64,000 nt of DNA from positions 1 to 64,000 of the forward strand of contig CAYWMP010000003.1 of the NCBI GenBank assembly GCA_964459445.1. Direction: 5' to 3'. A model generated the notes under the pieces. It had not been told where the DNA came from, did not search any database, and was given only the letters and a program-made list of their open reading frames with translations. The translations under genes and the position numbers were made by a program. Shown piece by piece: positions 8,426 through 17,685 of the stretch. The DNA comes from CAYWMP01 sp964459445. Lineage in GTDB: Bacteria; Desulfobacterota; DSM-4660; Desulfatiglandales; HGW-15. How positions within the stretch are numbered: position 1 is the first letter of the stretch; every line of letters starts with the position of its first letter.

Positions 8426-9727
8426 TTAGTGTCCCGAATGCCCACCTATCGCTCCGCCAAATCCGCCCGATGACCCGGCGCCAAGGGTGCGCTGGGAGTC
8501 AAGGAGGTAATTGGCGGAAACGGCCACTTTCTGGCCCTTTTTGAGGCCGGATAGGACGGGAATCCAATTTCCTGCTTTTGGCCCCACCCGTACTTCGACG
8601 GGCTTGAATACCCCGTGTCCCAGATCGATGTAAGCAAGTTTTCTAACGCCGGTGTCCAAAACGGCCGTGTAGGGAATCGAAAGGACCGGCTTTCGGTCCT
8701 TGTGGGGGATTTTCAATCTGGCCTCCACGAACATACCCGGTTTCAAAACCGAATTCCTATTGGGCACGTCCATCCGGACCTTCACGGAACGGGTTTTGGT
8801 ATCCAAAAAGGGATCGATGAATGACACGGTTCCGGAAAAGGTCCGTCCGGGATAGGCGAGTGAGGTAACAATAACCTTTTGCCCCTTTTTCACATTCGCC
8901 ATCTCGAATTCGTAGACATCCGCCATAACCCACACCATGGATAGATCCGCAATGGTGTAAAGCTTCTCGCCGATCTTGACATATTGCCCCTCGTAGGCCT
9001 GCTTATGGATAACGGTCCCTCCGACGGGCGCATAGATGGTCATCTGGGTGCTGACTTTTCTTTTTCTCTCAATCTCGTCGATTTGTTTTTTTGAGATACC
9101 CCAGAGGAGCAACCTCTGTCTGGTCGCTTCGACGAGATGGCCGGCTGAACGCTGTGCGTTCTCATCCCCGAGCTTCCACAGTCGGGCCCTGGTCTCCAGG
9201 GCGAGGAGGAATTCCTGTAGTGTGGAAACCAATTCGGGACTGTAAAGTTCAACCAACGGATCACCCTTTTTGACGTAAACCCCCGTGAAATCCACAAAGA
9301 GTTTGTCTATTCGCCCTCCGATCCAGGCGGATACGATCTTGACTCTGCGTTCGTCGTAGGCGATTTCTCCAACCGTTTGGATCTCCTTGACCAAACGCCG
9401 ATATTCGACAGGGGCGGTCCTGATGTCGCTGAGCTTGAGCATCTCGGGTGTCAATTTGACCATTGTGTCCGATTCATGTTTTGTTTCCTTGATTTCTATC
9501 TTTTTGGGGTAGGTGTCATGAGAATACCCACCGGAATCCTCATGGCTTTGAACCGACGCCTTCAACACTTCCGAGTCAGATCCCCCGGCCGGAGTTGTAT
9601 GAGTCTCCTCCAGAAAGGAGGGTGCCGGAAAGAGGAGTACCAATAGAACGATTATGGAAGTCGCGGCCAGGATTGAATACAGGCCTAGGGCCATTTTGTT
9701 CTTGTTAGTGGATTTGAGTTTCTTCAT
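8426..9727 (-). CDS. cusB: CusB-type periplasmic adaptor (membrane fusion protein)
   Basis: A 433-residue adaptor with an N-terminal signal/anchor (residues about 12-33). The family core is 'VKLTPEMLKLSDIRTAPVEY', then 'GEIAYDERRVKIVSAWIGGR', a coiled-coil hairpin, and the lipoyl half 'TIYAPVGGTVIHKQAYEGQ'. It ends in a Gly/His tail (GGFGGAIGGHSGH) that could bind metal. It links the RND pump to the outer-membrane channel. It has no N-terminal HMBD; a copy of that motif sits in the RND protein instead. The start is 2 bases after the stop of the TolC-like gene, indicating translational coupling. Confidence 0.94.
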   Translation of the reverse strand: MKKLKSTNKNKMALGLYSILAATSIIVLLVLLFPAPSFLEETHTTPAGGSDSEVLKASVQSHEDSGGYSHDTYPKKIEIKETKHESDTMVKLTPEMLKLSDIRTAPVEYRRLVKEIQTVGEIAYDERRVKIVSAWIGGRIDKLFVDFTGVYVKKGDPLVELYSPELVSTLQEFLLALETRARLWKLGDENAQRSAGHLVEATRQRLLLWGISKKQIDEIERKRKVSTQMTIYAPVGGTVIHKQAYEGQYVKIGEKLYTIADLSMVWVMADVYEFEMANVKKGQKVIVTSLAYPGRTFSGTVSFIDPFLDTKTRSVKVRMDVPNRNSVLKPGMFVEARLKIPHKDRKPVLSIPYTAVLDTGVRKLAYIDLGHGVFKPVEVRVGPKAGNWIPVLSGLKKGQKVAVSANYLLDSQRTLGAGSSGGFGGAIGGHSGH

Positions 9728-9729
9728 AA

Positions 9730-11058
9730 CTATTCCTCCGGGCCTTCAGGTTCTTTTTCCTCGGGAGGATATTCGGCCAATTCCATACCGACGGTCCTTT
9801 CCATATCGGCGATGTGCTTCAGATAATCGGTATAGGCCTTCCAAAAGCCAAATTGTATCTGCAACAAAATCCTTTCGGCATCCAGCAGGTCAAGAAAATC
9901 GACGATCCCCGTGATGTAACCAATCTCTGCCGATTTCAAGGACTGCTCAGCCTGGGGTATTAACACGTTCTTGTATAGATCATAGGTCTCCCGAGACGTA
10001 AGAATCTTGAAATAACCGTCTTCGACCTCGAATTGCGTCTGATTAAGGATGGCTTCGTACCTGCTTTTCCTGGATTTAATGTCATTGGATGCACTCTTTA
10101 ATTGTGATGAGAGTTTCTTTCGCCATAATGGAATGTTGATACTGAACAGGATATTAAAGGCGTCCTCGCCATTGTCGTTGAATTGAAGAGGGCCTTTTCC
10201 CGTCTCAATATAATTGGCCCCAACGGTCAAATCCGGATAATAGTCTTTTTTTGCCAGGTTATAGGCCTGCTCGCTTTTCTCAATCAGATGAGTGCCTCCC
10301 CTCAACTCGGGACGATTTTCTTCTGCCAGCCGATTGAGGTCTTGTTTGATGAAGTAGAATTTCCTGAACTTGGGCTGCCGCGGTTTTCCCAAAAGATTAT
10401 CGGCAGGACGATCCATTAAACGATTGAGCCTGGCAACAGCCGTTTTCCTCCGGCTCCCAAGCGCAAGAAGGCGGTCATTCAGTTTGCTGATTTCCACATG
10501 GACCTTTAAGATACTCTGTTGGCTGCCTTTCCCTGTTGCATACTTGGTCCGGGCAATTTGTTCGAATCTCTCCAGGACTTCCTTTTCGCTCTCGGTAATG
10601 TCGATAATCTTCGTCACATAAAAAAATTCATAGAAGGCCCCCTTGATCTGACGAACGATCTCCTGTTTTGTTGCCTCATAAATCGCTTCCAAAGCATCCG
10701 CTTCTTTTGAGGCGACGTCGGCTTTAAGATCCCTTTTCCCGTAAAATGGAAACTTCTGTTTTGCTCCGAATATATGCCTCTGGGGACCTACGCGGGTTTC
10801 CACGCTATCCACAAAGTAGGTGTAGGAAACCTGAGGATCGGGAAGAGACCTTTTCGCTTCGATGATTTCTTGGGCGCTCCGCCACCTCTCTACGGCCGCC
10901 AGGATCTCGGGATTATTATCAACAGCCACCTGAATGAGCGTATTAAGCTCAATGGATTGTTCGATCTCCTTGGCTTCTGATCGTTTGACTCCGGTAAATT
11001 GCACTAAGAAGGCAAGCAGGAAAACGGACTGAAATAATATTGTAGTGAATCTTTTCAT
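9730..11058 (-). CDS. cusC: TolC/CusC-family outer-membrane efflux protein
   Basis: A 442-residue TolC-family protein with a signal peptide (TTILFQSVFLLAFLVQFTG) and two repeats of long helices, including 'NNPEILAAVERWRSAQEII', 'AEENRPELRGGTHLIEKSE' and 'LDLLDAERILLQIQFG'. Length is typical for CusC-like channels. It is the promoter-proximal gene of the efflux operon. A sigma-54 promoter lies about 87 bases upstream of the ATG, leaving a leader of about 75 bases. A GGAGG-type ribosome site (AGAGGAGGATAAG) precedes the ATG. Confidence 0.93.
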   Translation of the reverse strand: MKRFTTILFQSVFLLAFLVQFTGVKRSEAKEIEQSIELNTLIQVAVDNNPEILAAVERWRSAQEIIEAKRSLPDPQVSYTYFVDSVETRVGPQRHIFGAKQKFPFYGKRDLKADVASKEADALEAIYEATKQEIVRQIKGAFYEFFYVTKIIDITESEKEVLERFEQIARTKYATGKGSQQSILKVHVEISKLNDRLLALGSRRKTAVARLNRLMDRPADNLLGKPRQPKFRKFYFIKQDLNRLAEENRPELRGGTHLIEKSEQAYNLAKKDYYPDLTVGANYIETGKGPLQFNDNGEDAFNILFSINIPLWRKKLSSQLKSASNDIKSRKSRYEAILNQTQFEVEDGYFKILTSRETYDLYKNVLIPQAEQSLKSAEIGYITGIVDFLDLLDAERILLQIQFGFWKAYTDYLKHIADMERTVGMELAEYPPEEKEPEGPEE

Positions 11059-11144
11059 CTTATCCTCCTCTGAAAAAACCTGGCTTACGCGTGCGATACC
11101 CCTATCAACTCCCGAGAAAACCTATTCTGCTATTGGATTATTGA

Positions 11145-11159
11145 GCAACTGGCATGCCA
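11145..11159 (-). promoter_or_regulatory. sigma-54 promoter of the cusCBA operon
   Basis: The minus strand reads TGGCATGCCAGTTGC, a full match to the -24/-12 consensus with GG and GC separated by 10 bases. The predicted start is near 11133, upstream of the CusC homologue. Its upstream activator sites lie at 11256-11313. Confidence 0.85.
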
Positions 11160-11255
11160 TTACCTTTTGATGATAGTAAGTGTTTGATATGATTAGGGTT
11201 GAAAAATAAGTTTCTTTGGTAAGGGCTTTAACCTTAATTGTCTAAGCTTCTAACT

Positions 11256-11313
11256 GGATACTTATTACCCATATTTAGGGCTATGACCAAGTTTCATGGA
11301 TACAAAGTATCCA
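11256..11313. promoter_or_regulatory. pair of GGATA-N5-TATCC activator sites
   Basis: A perfect inverted repeat TGGATACAAAGTATCCA lies at 11297-11313, and a weaker copy GGATACTTATTACCC at 11256-11270. The centres are 42 bp apart, four helical turns. The nearer centre is 104 bp upstream of the -24 element. The rest of the gap (11059-11536) holds no convincing gene. Confidence 0.8.
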
Positions 11314-11536
11314 CTGAATTCAGCTGTTGGTTTAATATTTCAAATAAATCCGATCCGTGGCCAGAAGAGGGCATTGGAGAAAAATAATGGAGGTTCAGAA
11401 GAAAAGCGGCAATCAACCAATTTGAGGTGCGCTAATGGGAACGCCGCAATGAAAGGTTTAATTAGGGTTGAAATGACAACAGAAAATGGATTCCGATTTA
11501 TGCCACGATGAAGGATATGTTTTTTTAAAAATCAAG

Positions 11537-13279
11537 TCAAGGATCGGGCTTTGAGTCCTCCACGACGCGTAGCTTTATTTCTCCTTGAAAGCCCTTAAGC
11601 AACACATGAAATGATCTTTTGACCCTCAAATGACTTTGCACAAAATGATAAGCTGATTCCGACAAGACCACCTCACCACCTTCAGCAGAGGACTGGATAC
11701 GCCATGTGAAGTTTACCGGCATACCCACAATACCGTATTTTGCCCTTGTTTCGGAACCAATATTTCCCACGACCACTTCTCCAACATTCACCCCGATGCC
11801 CATGTGGAGTTCAGGCAGGCCTTCAGTTCTCATCTCCGAATTGAAATGCTTCATAGTGCCTTGCATTTCGAGGGCGCAACGAACGGCGCTGTGGACCATG
11901 GGTTCTACGGGACCGTCAAGGGGATCAAAAAAGACCAGGACACCATCACCGAAAAAATCCACAATGATTCCCCGATATTTTTGGATGACCTCGATCAGAT
12001 GGGCGAAGTAGTGGTTTAAGATACTAATGGTAGCCTCCGGTGTCAGGGACTCCGAGAGGGAAGTAAATGCTCGAATATCGGAGATAAGGATAGCCACCTC
12101 CCGTTTTTCACCTCCAAGCCTGGAGGCGTCAGGCCGTCTCATCAACTCCTTTGCTATTTCCTGATCCACGTATCGTCCAAAGGTGTTGCTGATAAAATCC
12201 CTCTCCTTTAGACCCTCAACCATGGCGTTAAAGCTCTGCGTCAATTGTCCCATTTCGTCTCGGGATTTCACCTTGAGGGGCTCGGAATAATTGCCTTGAG
12301 CAACCTTCTCGGCGGCACTGGAAATTCGGCCTATGGAGCGAACCATTTTACCTACAACCAAACGGATCAGCACTATGATAAGGGCGATACCGAGAATCCC
12401 TGCGATCGTGTAATAAAGCCTAAATTTTATGATGGGCGACAAAACACTCTCACCTGGTGCGAAAAGCACAATGGTCCAAGGCGCCTGTTTCAGCCTGTAG
12501 TACCCAATAACCTGCGCGGGAGGGTGCCCGGAACCGAGAAGCGTTCCGGATGGTTTTTTCTTATCTATGGCCTTCATCAACTCCAACTCCAAAGGATCCT
12601 CATGTTCTCCCAGACGCGTGTGGGTATGTTTCAATGTTACTGTGTGGGCCAGGAAATTCCCTTTGTCATTTACGATTCCGGCCAGGTCGCTTTGCCACCA
12701 CCCCAATGCCCGGATGTCCTCAAGGAGGTAATCGAAACGAACGGCGATCTTCAGTATTCCAACGGCTTTCCCCGAATCATCCTTGAGTTCCGATACAAGG
12801 GTGACCGTTTCCTTGCCGGTTTCAACGTCGTGACGGGGTGGGGTGACCTCGGAAATGGCCGCACGATGAAAGCGCATCATGCGTCCTCGCATTATTCCAC
12901 TCCCCATCATTCCTCCACGTCCCATCATTCCAGCATGTTGCCGTTTTTCCATCTGGAGAAGTCCCTCAGCGGTCCACTCCAAGTTGACTCTGGCCACACC
13001 ATCAGTTGCCTTTAGCCGGTTTAGAAGCCATTCCTGCACCGCAAATCCACCACCCATTTCACCGGTTTGATGAAACATCTCCACCCACTCAATGGGCCGT
13101 CTTAATCGCATGTCGATGAAGTGGGCTGCGCGTTCAAGCTTCAAAACGGCGCCTTCTCTCCATTCCCTCAAGATGGTGTTCCTGGCGTAGACATAGCCGA
13201 AAAGACCGGCAAGGAGAAGAAGCAGAGCCACGGGGAGCAAAAGAAAAAGTGCGAGACGTTGCTGCAAAGTTCTGATCAT
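11537..13279 (-). CDS. membrane class III adenylate/guanylate cyclase with Met-rich sensor region
   Basis: A 580-residue protein: TM helix at about 8-31, extracytoplasmic Cache-like sensor domain, second TM helix (IAGILGIALIIVLIRLVVG), HAMP, then a class III cyclase domain. The cyclase has 'ILISDIRAFTSLSE' and 'FFGDGVLVFFDP', with both metal Asp, followed by 'AKYGIVGMPVNFTWRI'. The sensor domain carries a Met/Gly/His-rich stretch at residues about 115-136 (HAGMMGRGGMMGSGIMRGRM), which suggests sensing of Cu(I) or Ag(I). Product (cAMP or cGMP) cannot be fixed. It lies upstream of the efflux operon on the same strand, separated from it by that operon's own promoter. Confidence 0.92.
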   Translation of the reverse strand: MIRTLQQRLALFLLLPVALLLLLAGLFGYVYARNTILREWREGAVLKLERAAHFIDMRLRRPIEWVEMFHQTGEMGGGFAVQEWLLNRLKATDGVARVNLEWTAEGLLQMEKRQHAGMMGRGGMMGSGIMRGRMMRFHRAAISEVTPPRHDVETGKETVTLVSELKDDSGKAVGILKIAVRFDYLLEDIRALGWWQSDLAGIVNDKGNFLAHTVTLKHTHTRLGEHEDPLELELMKAIDKKKPSGTLLGSGHPPAQVIGYYRLKQAPWTIVLFAPGESVLSPIIKFRLYYTIAGILGIALIIVLIRLVVGKMVRSIGRISSAAEKVAQGNYSEPLKVKSRDEMGQLTQSFNAMVEGLKERDFISNTFGRYVDQEIAKELMRRPDASRLGGEKREVAILISDIRAFTSLSESLTPEATISILNHYFAHLIEVIQKYRGIIVDFFGDGVLVFFDPLDGPVEPMVHSAVRCALEMQGTMKHFNSEMRTEGLPELHMGIGVNVGEVVVGNIGSETRAKYGIVGMPVNFTWRIQSSAEGGEVVLSESAYHFVQSHLRVKRSFHVLLKGFQGEIKLRVVEDSKPDP

Positions 13280-13508
13280 TGGTTGTAATGGTTCCGATGA
13301 TTGTTATTTTTTTCTATATCATTTTAGTATGATATACTTTGGACGTATTATCATTAATCTAGAAAAAGGGATCGTTATGATAGTCCTTCATTATATTAGT
13401 CTCTATTCCAAGACTTGCCACTAAAGAAACACTTAATGGGTAAAACGAGGTCTCAGTGTACCATTTCCAAGTCCGGCTTTGGAATATTTCATAAGGGAGG
13501 TGGAGGCC

Positions 13509-14534
13509 ATGTCAAACTGGAGTAAATGGAAAGAGGCCGTCGGTCTGGATGCCCTGGATTATCCCATCCCGACCCATGCCAACACAATCTGGTATTCCCT
13601 GGGTGGGATTACCCTTGTCTGTTTTGTCATCACTATTGTCACAGGGATCATCCTGACCCAATTTTACAATCCCAACCCTACAATAGCCCACGCCAGCGTC
13701 GGCTATATCTCGGACACCGCAGGACTCAAGATCATTCGAAGTTTGCATCACTGGGGCGCCAATCTCGGATTCTTGCTCGTCATCGCCCACATGGTGAGGG
13801 TGATGCTCACGGGCGCCTATCGTCCGCCACGAGTCATTACATACCTGGTTGGTGTGGGGCTATTGTTCGTCTCTTTTAATTCCTATTTTACCGGCACTGT
13901 CATCAGGTGGGATCAGGAAGGTTATGAGGCGTTGTCGCATTTCATGGCCATGAATAAACTCATGGGTCCTCTTGGCGCCGTTTTTCAGGAGGACTTCACA
14001 TTGTCCACCTCTATGCTCGCTCGAGTCTATGGTTTGCATGTCGGTCTTTTTCCATTGTTGCTGGTTCTCCTGATCGGATTGCACGCCCTCTATGTCAAGC
14101 ATTACGGGGTCGCCCCGAAACCCTTTCAGAATGAGAAGGACTACCAGACAAGTCTCGCGCAGGGCGCTACATTCATGAAGCACCTGAACAAGCTCACAGT
14201 GTACGGTGCGATTCTGCTTATCGTAATACTCGCATTGGCGTTTCTGTTCCCTCCGGGTCTCCTCAAGGCGCCGGTGCCGGGTGTGGAAATGACCAAGCCC
14301 CCGTGGCCTTTCTGGGCCTTCTACCCGCTTGAGAATTTGATGGGCATTGCAGGCATTTTGGTTGGGTCCTTTGTGATTTTCGCAGGTCTCATTCTGGTTC
14401 CAATCCTCGGGTTTGCTATGGGCGATGAAAAGAAACTCTTTAAGGTAGTAAGGACCATTACCATCCTGGGCCTCATAGCCTGGGCAGCCTCGCTGGTCAT
14501 CACCTATTTCTCTCCGGTGATGAGCCATATGTAA
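13509..14534 (+). CDS. cytochrome b (b6 plus subunit-IV type)
   Basis: A 341-residue membrane cytochrome of the bc1/b6f type. The ATG at 13509 (MSNWSKWKEAV) follows a strong ribosome site (GGGAGGTGGAGGCC) and is preferred to the start 30 bases upstream. The haem-ligating His pairs sit in 'SLHHWGANLGFLLVIAHMV' and 'YGLHVGLFPLLLVLLIGLHA', 13-14 residues apart. The C-terminal part has 'PPWPFWAFYPLENLMG', the subunit-IV-like half. No Rieske or cytochrome c1 gene is adjacent, so the quinol-oxidising complex is incomplete here or uses other partners. Confidence 0.93.
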   Translation: MSNWSKWKEAVGLDALDYPIPTHANTIWYSLGGITLVCFVITIVTGIILTQFYNPNPTIAHASVGYISDTAGLKIIRSLHHWGANLGFLLVIAHMVRVMLTGAYRPPRVITYLVGVGLLFVSFNSYFTGTVIRWDQEGYEALSHFMAMNKLMGPLGAVFQEDFTLSTSMLARVYGLHVGLFPLLLVLLIGLHALYVKHYGVAPKPFQNEKDYQTSLAQGATFMKHLNKLTVYGAILLIVILALAFLFPPGLLKAPVPGVEMTKPPWPFWAFYPLENLMGIAGILVGSFVIFAGLILVPILGFAMGDEKKLFKVVRTITILGLIAWAASLVITYFSPVMSHM

Positions 14535-14556
14535 AGGAATCAAGGAGGGTAAGATT

Positions 14557-14907
14557 ATGCAGAAGATATCTCGAAAAACTTTTTCACTATTTGTAGCCGT
14601 TATAGTGATGTTTGCCCTGACCGCGACTGCTTGGGGTCATGGGGAAGGAACAAGCATTGTCCCTGCCTCCTTGAGTGCCAAGGCCGGTGGAGAACTACAG
14701 GTGAAAGTGAACGGCCTCACAAGCACCAAGACAGCGACTTTCAAGCTCACGGGAATGACCGGTAAATTTGATTTAGGCACATACGATATAAGCAGTGATG
14801 ATTTCACGCAGTCGCTCAAAATACCGGCCGACGTACCACCTGGGAGTTACAGGCTGACGGTCGAGGGTGGCAAGAAAAACGCAAAGGTGGTTATTACGAT
14901 CAACTAA
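14557..14907 (+). CDS. small exported beta-sandwich protein
   Basis: A 116-residue protein with a clear signal peptide (LFVAVIVMFALTATAWG) and a mature domain of beta strands: 'GELQVKVNGL', 'KTATFKLTGMTGKFDLG', 'PPGSYRLTVEGGKKNAKVV'. The mature N-terminus HGEG could bind copper through an amino-terminal His. It starts 22 bases after the cytochrome b gene with an AAGGAGGGTAAG ribosome site and is surely cotranscribed. The fold looks Ig-like. No family was recognised and the function is unknown. Confidence 0.75.
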   Translation: MQKISRKTFSLFVAVIVMFALTATAWGHGEGTSIVPASLSAKAGGELQVKVNGLTSTKTATFKLTGMTGKFDLGTYDISSDDFTQSLKIPADVPPGSYRLTVEGGKKNAKVVITIN

Positions 14908-15217
14908 ATCAAGGCCCGGTCATTCAGAATCGGGACAGGCCCGCAGGTTGCCCGAAGTCTCTTCCCGAGACCTTTCCAAAACGCCCCCTTTTGCCCAATC
15001 TTCCGTCTTCGCTAAAGCTACGACGGGACAAGCTGCTTCAGACTCGGATTTCAATCCTCAAAATACTCCGAGTATTCCTGTGGTTAAAATCCTCGTCTTC
15101 CTTGAACTTGAATAAAATTGAGCATTTTGCAAAGGTCTCTTCTCGGGGTGAAATGCTGATTTTTTGTTGCGGTCTCAAAGATTCGGATATCAAACACATC
15201 AGGATTGGACAAAAAAC
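14908..15217. other. intergenic stretch containing a degenerate repeat
   Basis: No supportable gene. At 15003-15033 it contains CCGTCTTCGCTAAAGCTACG followed by ACGGGACAAGC. This is one copy of a degenerate intergenic repeat whose 'AGCTACGAC..GACAAG' core recurs at 59531-59558 and, in altered form, at 58622-58714. Confidence 0.5.
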
Positions 15218-15946
15218 ATGCCCATGGGCAGGGTTCGCAAGTTTTTTCATAGGGGAGGGCTCCAAGGGGAGAACCAGTTCATTTTCCCCGTTCCCGGGCA
15301 GGTCAACGCCTGGCGCAAGGCCAACCACAAAATGGGATGGAACATAGAGCAAAAGGAATTAGATGAGATTGGGCCGCCTCCTCTTCTTAATGACAGCGAC
15401 AGGGAGGGAGGATATTTAGGCGTCGGTCTCTTCTATGGTTTTGGAGACGATGGCTCCGGAAACGCCGATGCCCTCCTATCAGGGAAACTCGCTTGGGAAT
15501 ATGCGATGAAGCGCTATAAAAGAAAGACCTGGCAGTGCGAATATACCCATATTGATGAACCTGATTATAAAGATTACATCCGGTTGCGTCCCGATGCTCC
15601 GGCCAGACCCAAGGGTTTCTATTATGCAAAACTGCAATTAGGGGGAAAGTTTCAAACCCATACCGTTTCCCAGGTTCGAAAAGAGCTAACCGGAGATACC
15701 GGTTGCGGCCCTGAAGGATTTCAATTGTTGGCCATAACCCAAACCCATTTTCAAAAGATGATGGAAGAGAAGAATATCCCATTTATGGCACTGGCAGATT
15801 AAGATGTGGCGCCATTCGGCTATGAAGATTTTTATGATGCGCCTCAATTGTTTTTTTCAAATGGCATTTTTGGTCTGGGCATCGGGCACGTAGACCGCAA
15901 TTATCCACTCTTTGGGATACCGACCATTCGTATTTTGAGGGATTGA
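15218..15946 (+). pseudogene. uncharacterised gene interrupted by an in-frame TAA
   Basis: An open frame from ATG 15218 (MPMGRVRKFF; a TTG at 15164 is also possible) runs to a TAA at 15800-15802. The same frame then continues for 47 codons with protein-like sequence (DVAPFGYEDFYDAPQLFFSN, GLGIGHVDRNYPLFGIPT) to TGA at 15944. The stop is TAA, so selenocysteine does not explain it. A Tyr codon mutated to TAA, or a base error, is likeliest. No family was recognised; the protein is acidic and aromatic-rich with no TM segment. No convincing ribosome site was seen, and the start is uncertain. Confidence 0.5.
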
Positions 15947-15968
15947 AAACGAGATACGGTTAAATAGT

Positions 15969-16026
15969 GGGTATTTTATATCCATTTGAATACCTTAATA
16001 TGCTGATTTTCGTATACATTGTATCC
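15969..16026. promoter_or_regulatory. pair of GGATA-N5-TATCC-like activator sites
   Basis: Two imperfect copies: GGGTATTTTATATCC at 15969-15983 and GTATACATTGTATCC at 16012-16026, with centres 43 bp apart. The nearer centre is 107 bp upstream of the -24 element at 16126, matching the spacing at the other sigma-54 promoters in the window. Confidence 0.7.
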
Positions 16027-16125
16027 ATCCAGGACACAGTAAAAGAATATAGTCGAAGCATATTGGAGCACCAATTATTTAATTCTTCTGCAATATCGAG
16101 AAGTTAAATTGTTAATACCACATAG

Positions 16126-16140
16126 TGGCATGTTCTTTGC
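16126..16140 (+). promoter_or_regulatory. sigma-54 promoter of the YHS/selenoprotein operon
   Basis: TGGCATGTTCTTTGC matches the -24/-12 consensus with a 10-base gap between GG and GC. The start of transcription should fall near 16152, between the promoter and the ribosome site AAAAGGAGGTG of the YHS gene. This rules out the longer start at 16159. Confidence 0.85.
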
Positions 16141-16179
16141 CTTAAGTATAAGTGATGATTGAAAAAAGGAGGTGCTACG

Positions 16180-16440
16180 ATGGAAAAACAAGCAAGCATG
16201 ACAAGGGCAGTTACGGAAGTATTTGTCGATCCGGTTTGTGGCATGAACGTGCCTATCAATATGACAGATCTGGTTGCCGCCTATCAAGGCTGCAATTATC
16301 ACTTTTGCGCGGAAGGCTGCAGGAACGCCTTTGAAGCCAATCCCGCAAAATACCTAAAACCCAAAAAGAAGGGATTTTGGGCGCGCTACTTGGACCGGTT
16401 GAATAAGGCGACTGAAGGTAAACCCATGAAATGTCATTGA
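16180..16440 (+). CDS. YHS-domain metal-binding protein
   Basis: An 86-residue cytosolic protein. The ATG at 16180 follows AAAAGGAGGTGCTACG. The YHS domain spans residues about 13-52: 'VDPVCGMNVP', then 'NYHFCAEGCRNAFEANPAKY', with the three Cys usual in this family. The basic tail ends in PMKCH. YHS domains bind copper or other soft metals and are frequent in Cu/Ag resistance loci. It is first in the transcript from the promoter at 16126. A related YHS domain is fused to a cyclase at 20033-20707. Confidence 0.9.
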   Translation: MEKQASMTRAVTEVFVDPVCGMNVPINMTDLVAAYQGCNYHFCAEGCRNAFEANPAKYLKPKKKGFWARYLDRLNKATEGKPMKCH

Positions 16441-16489
16441 GAAAGATGCTGTTGAGGCAGTAGCAAGCTTATTAAGGGGGTGTACGTTC

Positions 16490-17308
16490 ATGTCCTCTCT
16501 TACAAGAATCAAGAACCGAAACATCGCGAAACTGACGACGCGCTTCACTTCATTGTCACGGAAATTCACGGGGAGATTTGAAACGGTGAATATGCAGGGG
16601 ATACCCTGGAGTCCACTCCAAAAGCCTTTGAAGGGGTGTAAAGTAGCCATCGTTACCACAGCGGGAGTTCATCACAGGGATCAGCCATCCTTTGACATGC
16701 TCGATAGGGAAGGAGACCCAACGTTCAGAGCGATCGATACCTCGGGTGCCGTGTCAGACCTCGTTATTACCCATGACTATTACGATCACCGTGATGCGGA
16801 CAAGGACATTAACGTCGTTTTTCCTATCGATAGACTCCGCGAGCTGGAGAAAGAAGGAATGATCGGGAGCGTTGCCACCAAATATTATGGTTTCATGGGA
16901 CATATCCTGGGACGTCATGTACACAGGCTAATAAACGGCAGTGCTCCCGAGGTGGCCAAGAGGCTCGCGGGTGATGGTGTTGATATCGTTCTGCTCACCC
17001 CTGGTTGAGGCATCTGCAATCAGTCCGTCGGACTGATCCAAAGGGCGATCGAAAGCTTGGGAATATCAACAATCGGAATATCCCTTGCCCGAGCAATATC
17101 CGAGCAGGTGAAGCCACCCCGAACCGTTTATCTTCCGTGGCCCCTCGGTCATCCCTTGGGACAGTCTTTTAATGTAGCCCAGCAAAGAGCCGTATTGGTG
17201 GATACACTAAGGGCGTTCGAGACTATTAAAAATCCTGGAGAGATTATCGACCTTCCCCATAGCTTCAAATGTAAAGAGGATGAGAGTGGGCTGAGGGATG
17301 CGGCTTAG
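16490..17308 (+). CDS. GrdB/PrdB-family reductase-like selenoprotein (UGA read as Sec)
   Basis: Read through TGA at 17006-17008, the frame encodes 272 residues with Sec173. The junction reads LLTPG-U-GICNQSVGLIQ, the UxxC redox motif of the glycine/sarcosine/betaine/D-proline reductase selenoprotein B family. The sequence after the UGA (RAIESLGISTIGISLA, YLPWPLGHPLGQ) is family-like and stays open to 17308. Without readthrough both halves would be partial. The ATG follows AAGGGGGTGTACGTTC. A hairpin at 17019-17037 serves as candidate SECIS. Stand-alone members of this family are widespread in anaerobes and their substrate is unknown. It is second in the operon after the YHS gene, which ties it to the metal regulon. 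Confidence 0.88.
17019..17037 (+). promoter_or_regulatory. candidate bacterial SECIS hairpin (GrdB-like gene)
   Basis: ATCAGTCCGTCGGACTGAT forms a perfect stem of eight pairs with loop GUC. The loop lies 19-21 bases after the UGA, inside the 16-37 base range of known bacterial SECIS elements, and contains a G. Confidence 0.75.
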
Positions 17309-17685
17309 AGCAAATGATCAAGAGGATTCCATCGGAGGCTGACACTTAAGCGAGAGATTTGAAAATCCTCATCATTACCTTCCCATTGATCATCAAAGAG
17401 AACGTAGCCTTATATTCTACCCGAAGGCTCAGGAGTGCGTCGAACCTAAAACCGGGCATCAATTAAGGATAGTCCGGCCTTCCCCTGCCAAATGCCCCAC
17501 CTATTATATATTTCTTAAATAGGGAAGATGATTATGGGCAACCAGGTGAACCTGCCCCCTTCCAATATCATTTCTCAACAGAACCTCCTATGCTATGCTA
17601 CCATAAAGAGGGTTAGGAGTTTCACGACACTAAAGCCCAGATATATCCGATTTGTTCACCTAAAGCTTTCTCTAAGAAAACACCC
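17309..17685. other. gene-free stretch
   Basis: About 375 bases with no open frame showing coding character. No GGATA-N5-TATCC site and no -24/-12 element were found. The promoter for the kinase-like gene that follows was not identified. Confidence 0.5.

Noticed and set aside
11296..11511. 71-codon plus-strand frame upstream of the efflux operon
   Set aside because: It starts inside a perfect operator repeat, has no ribosome site and shows no coding character.
13860..14543. 227-codon frame antisense to cytochrome b
   Set aside because: Shadow of a strongly conserved cytochrome b; His-rich because it mirrors membrane codons.
16438..16440. UGA ending the YHS gene as a possible selenocysteine codon
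   Set aside because: The frame closes again four codons later, no hairpin follows, and the YHS family ends here.
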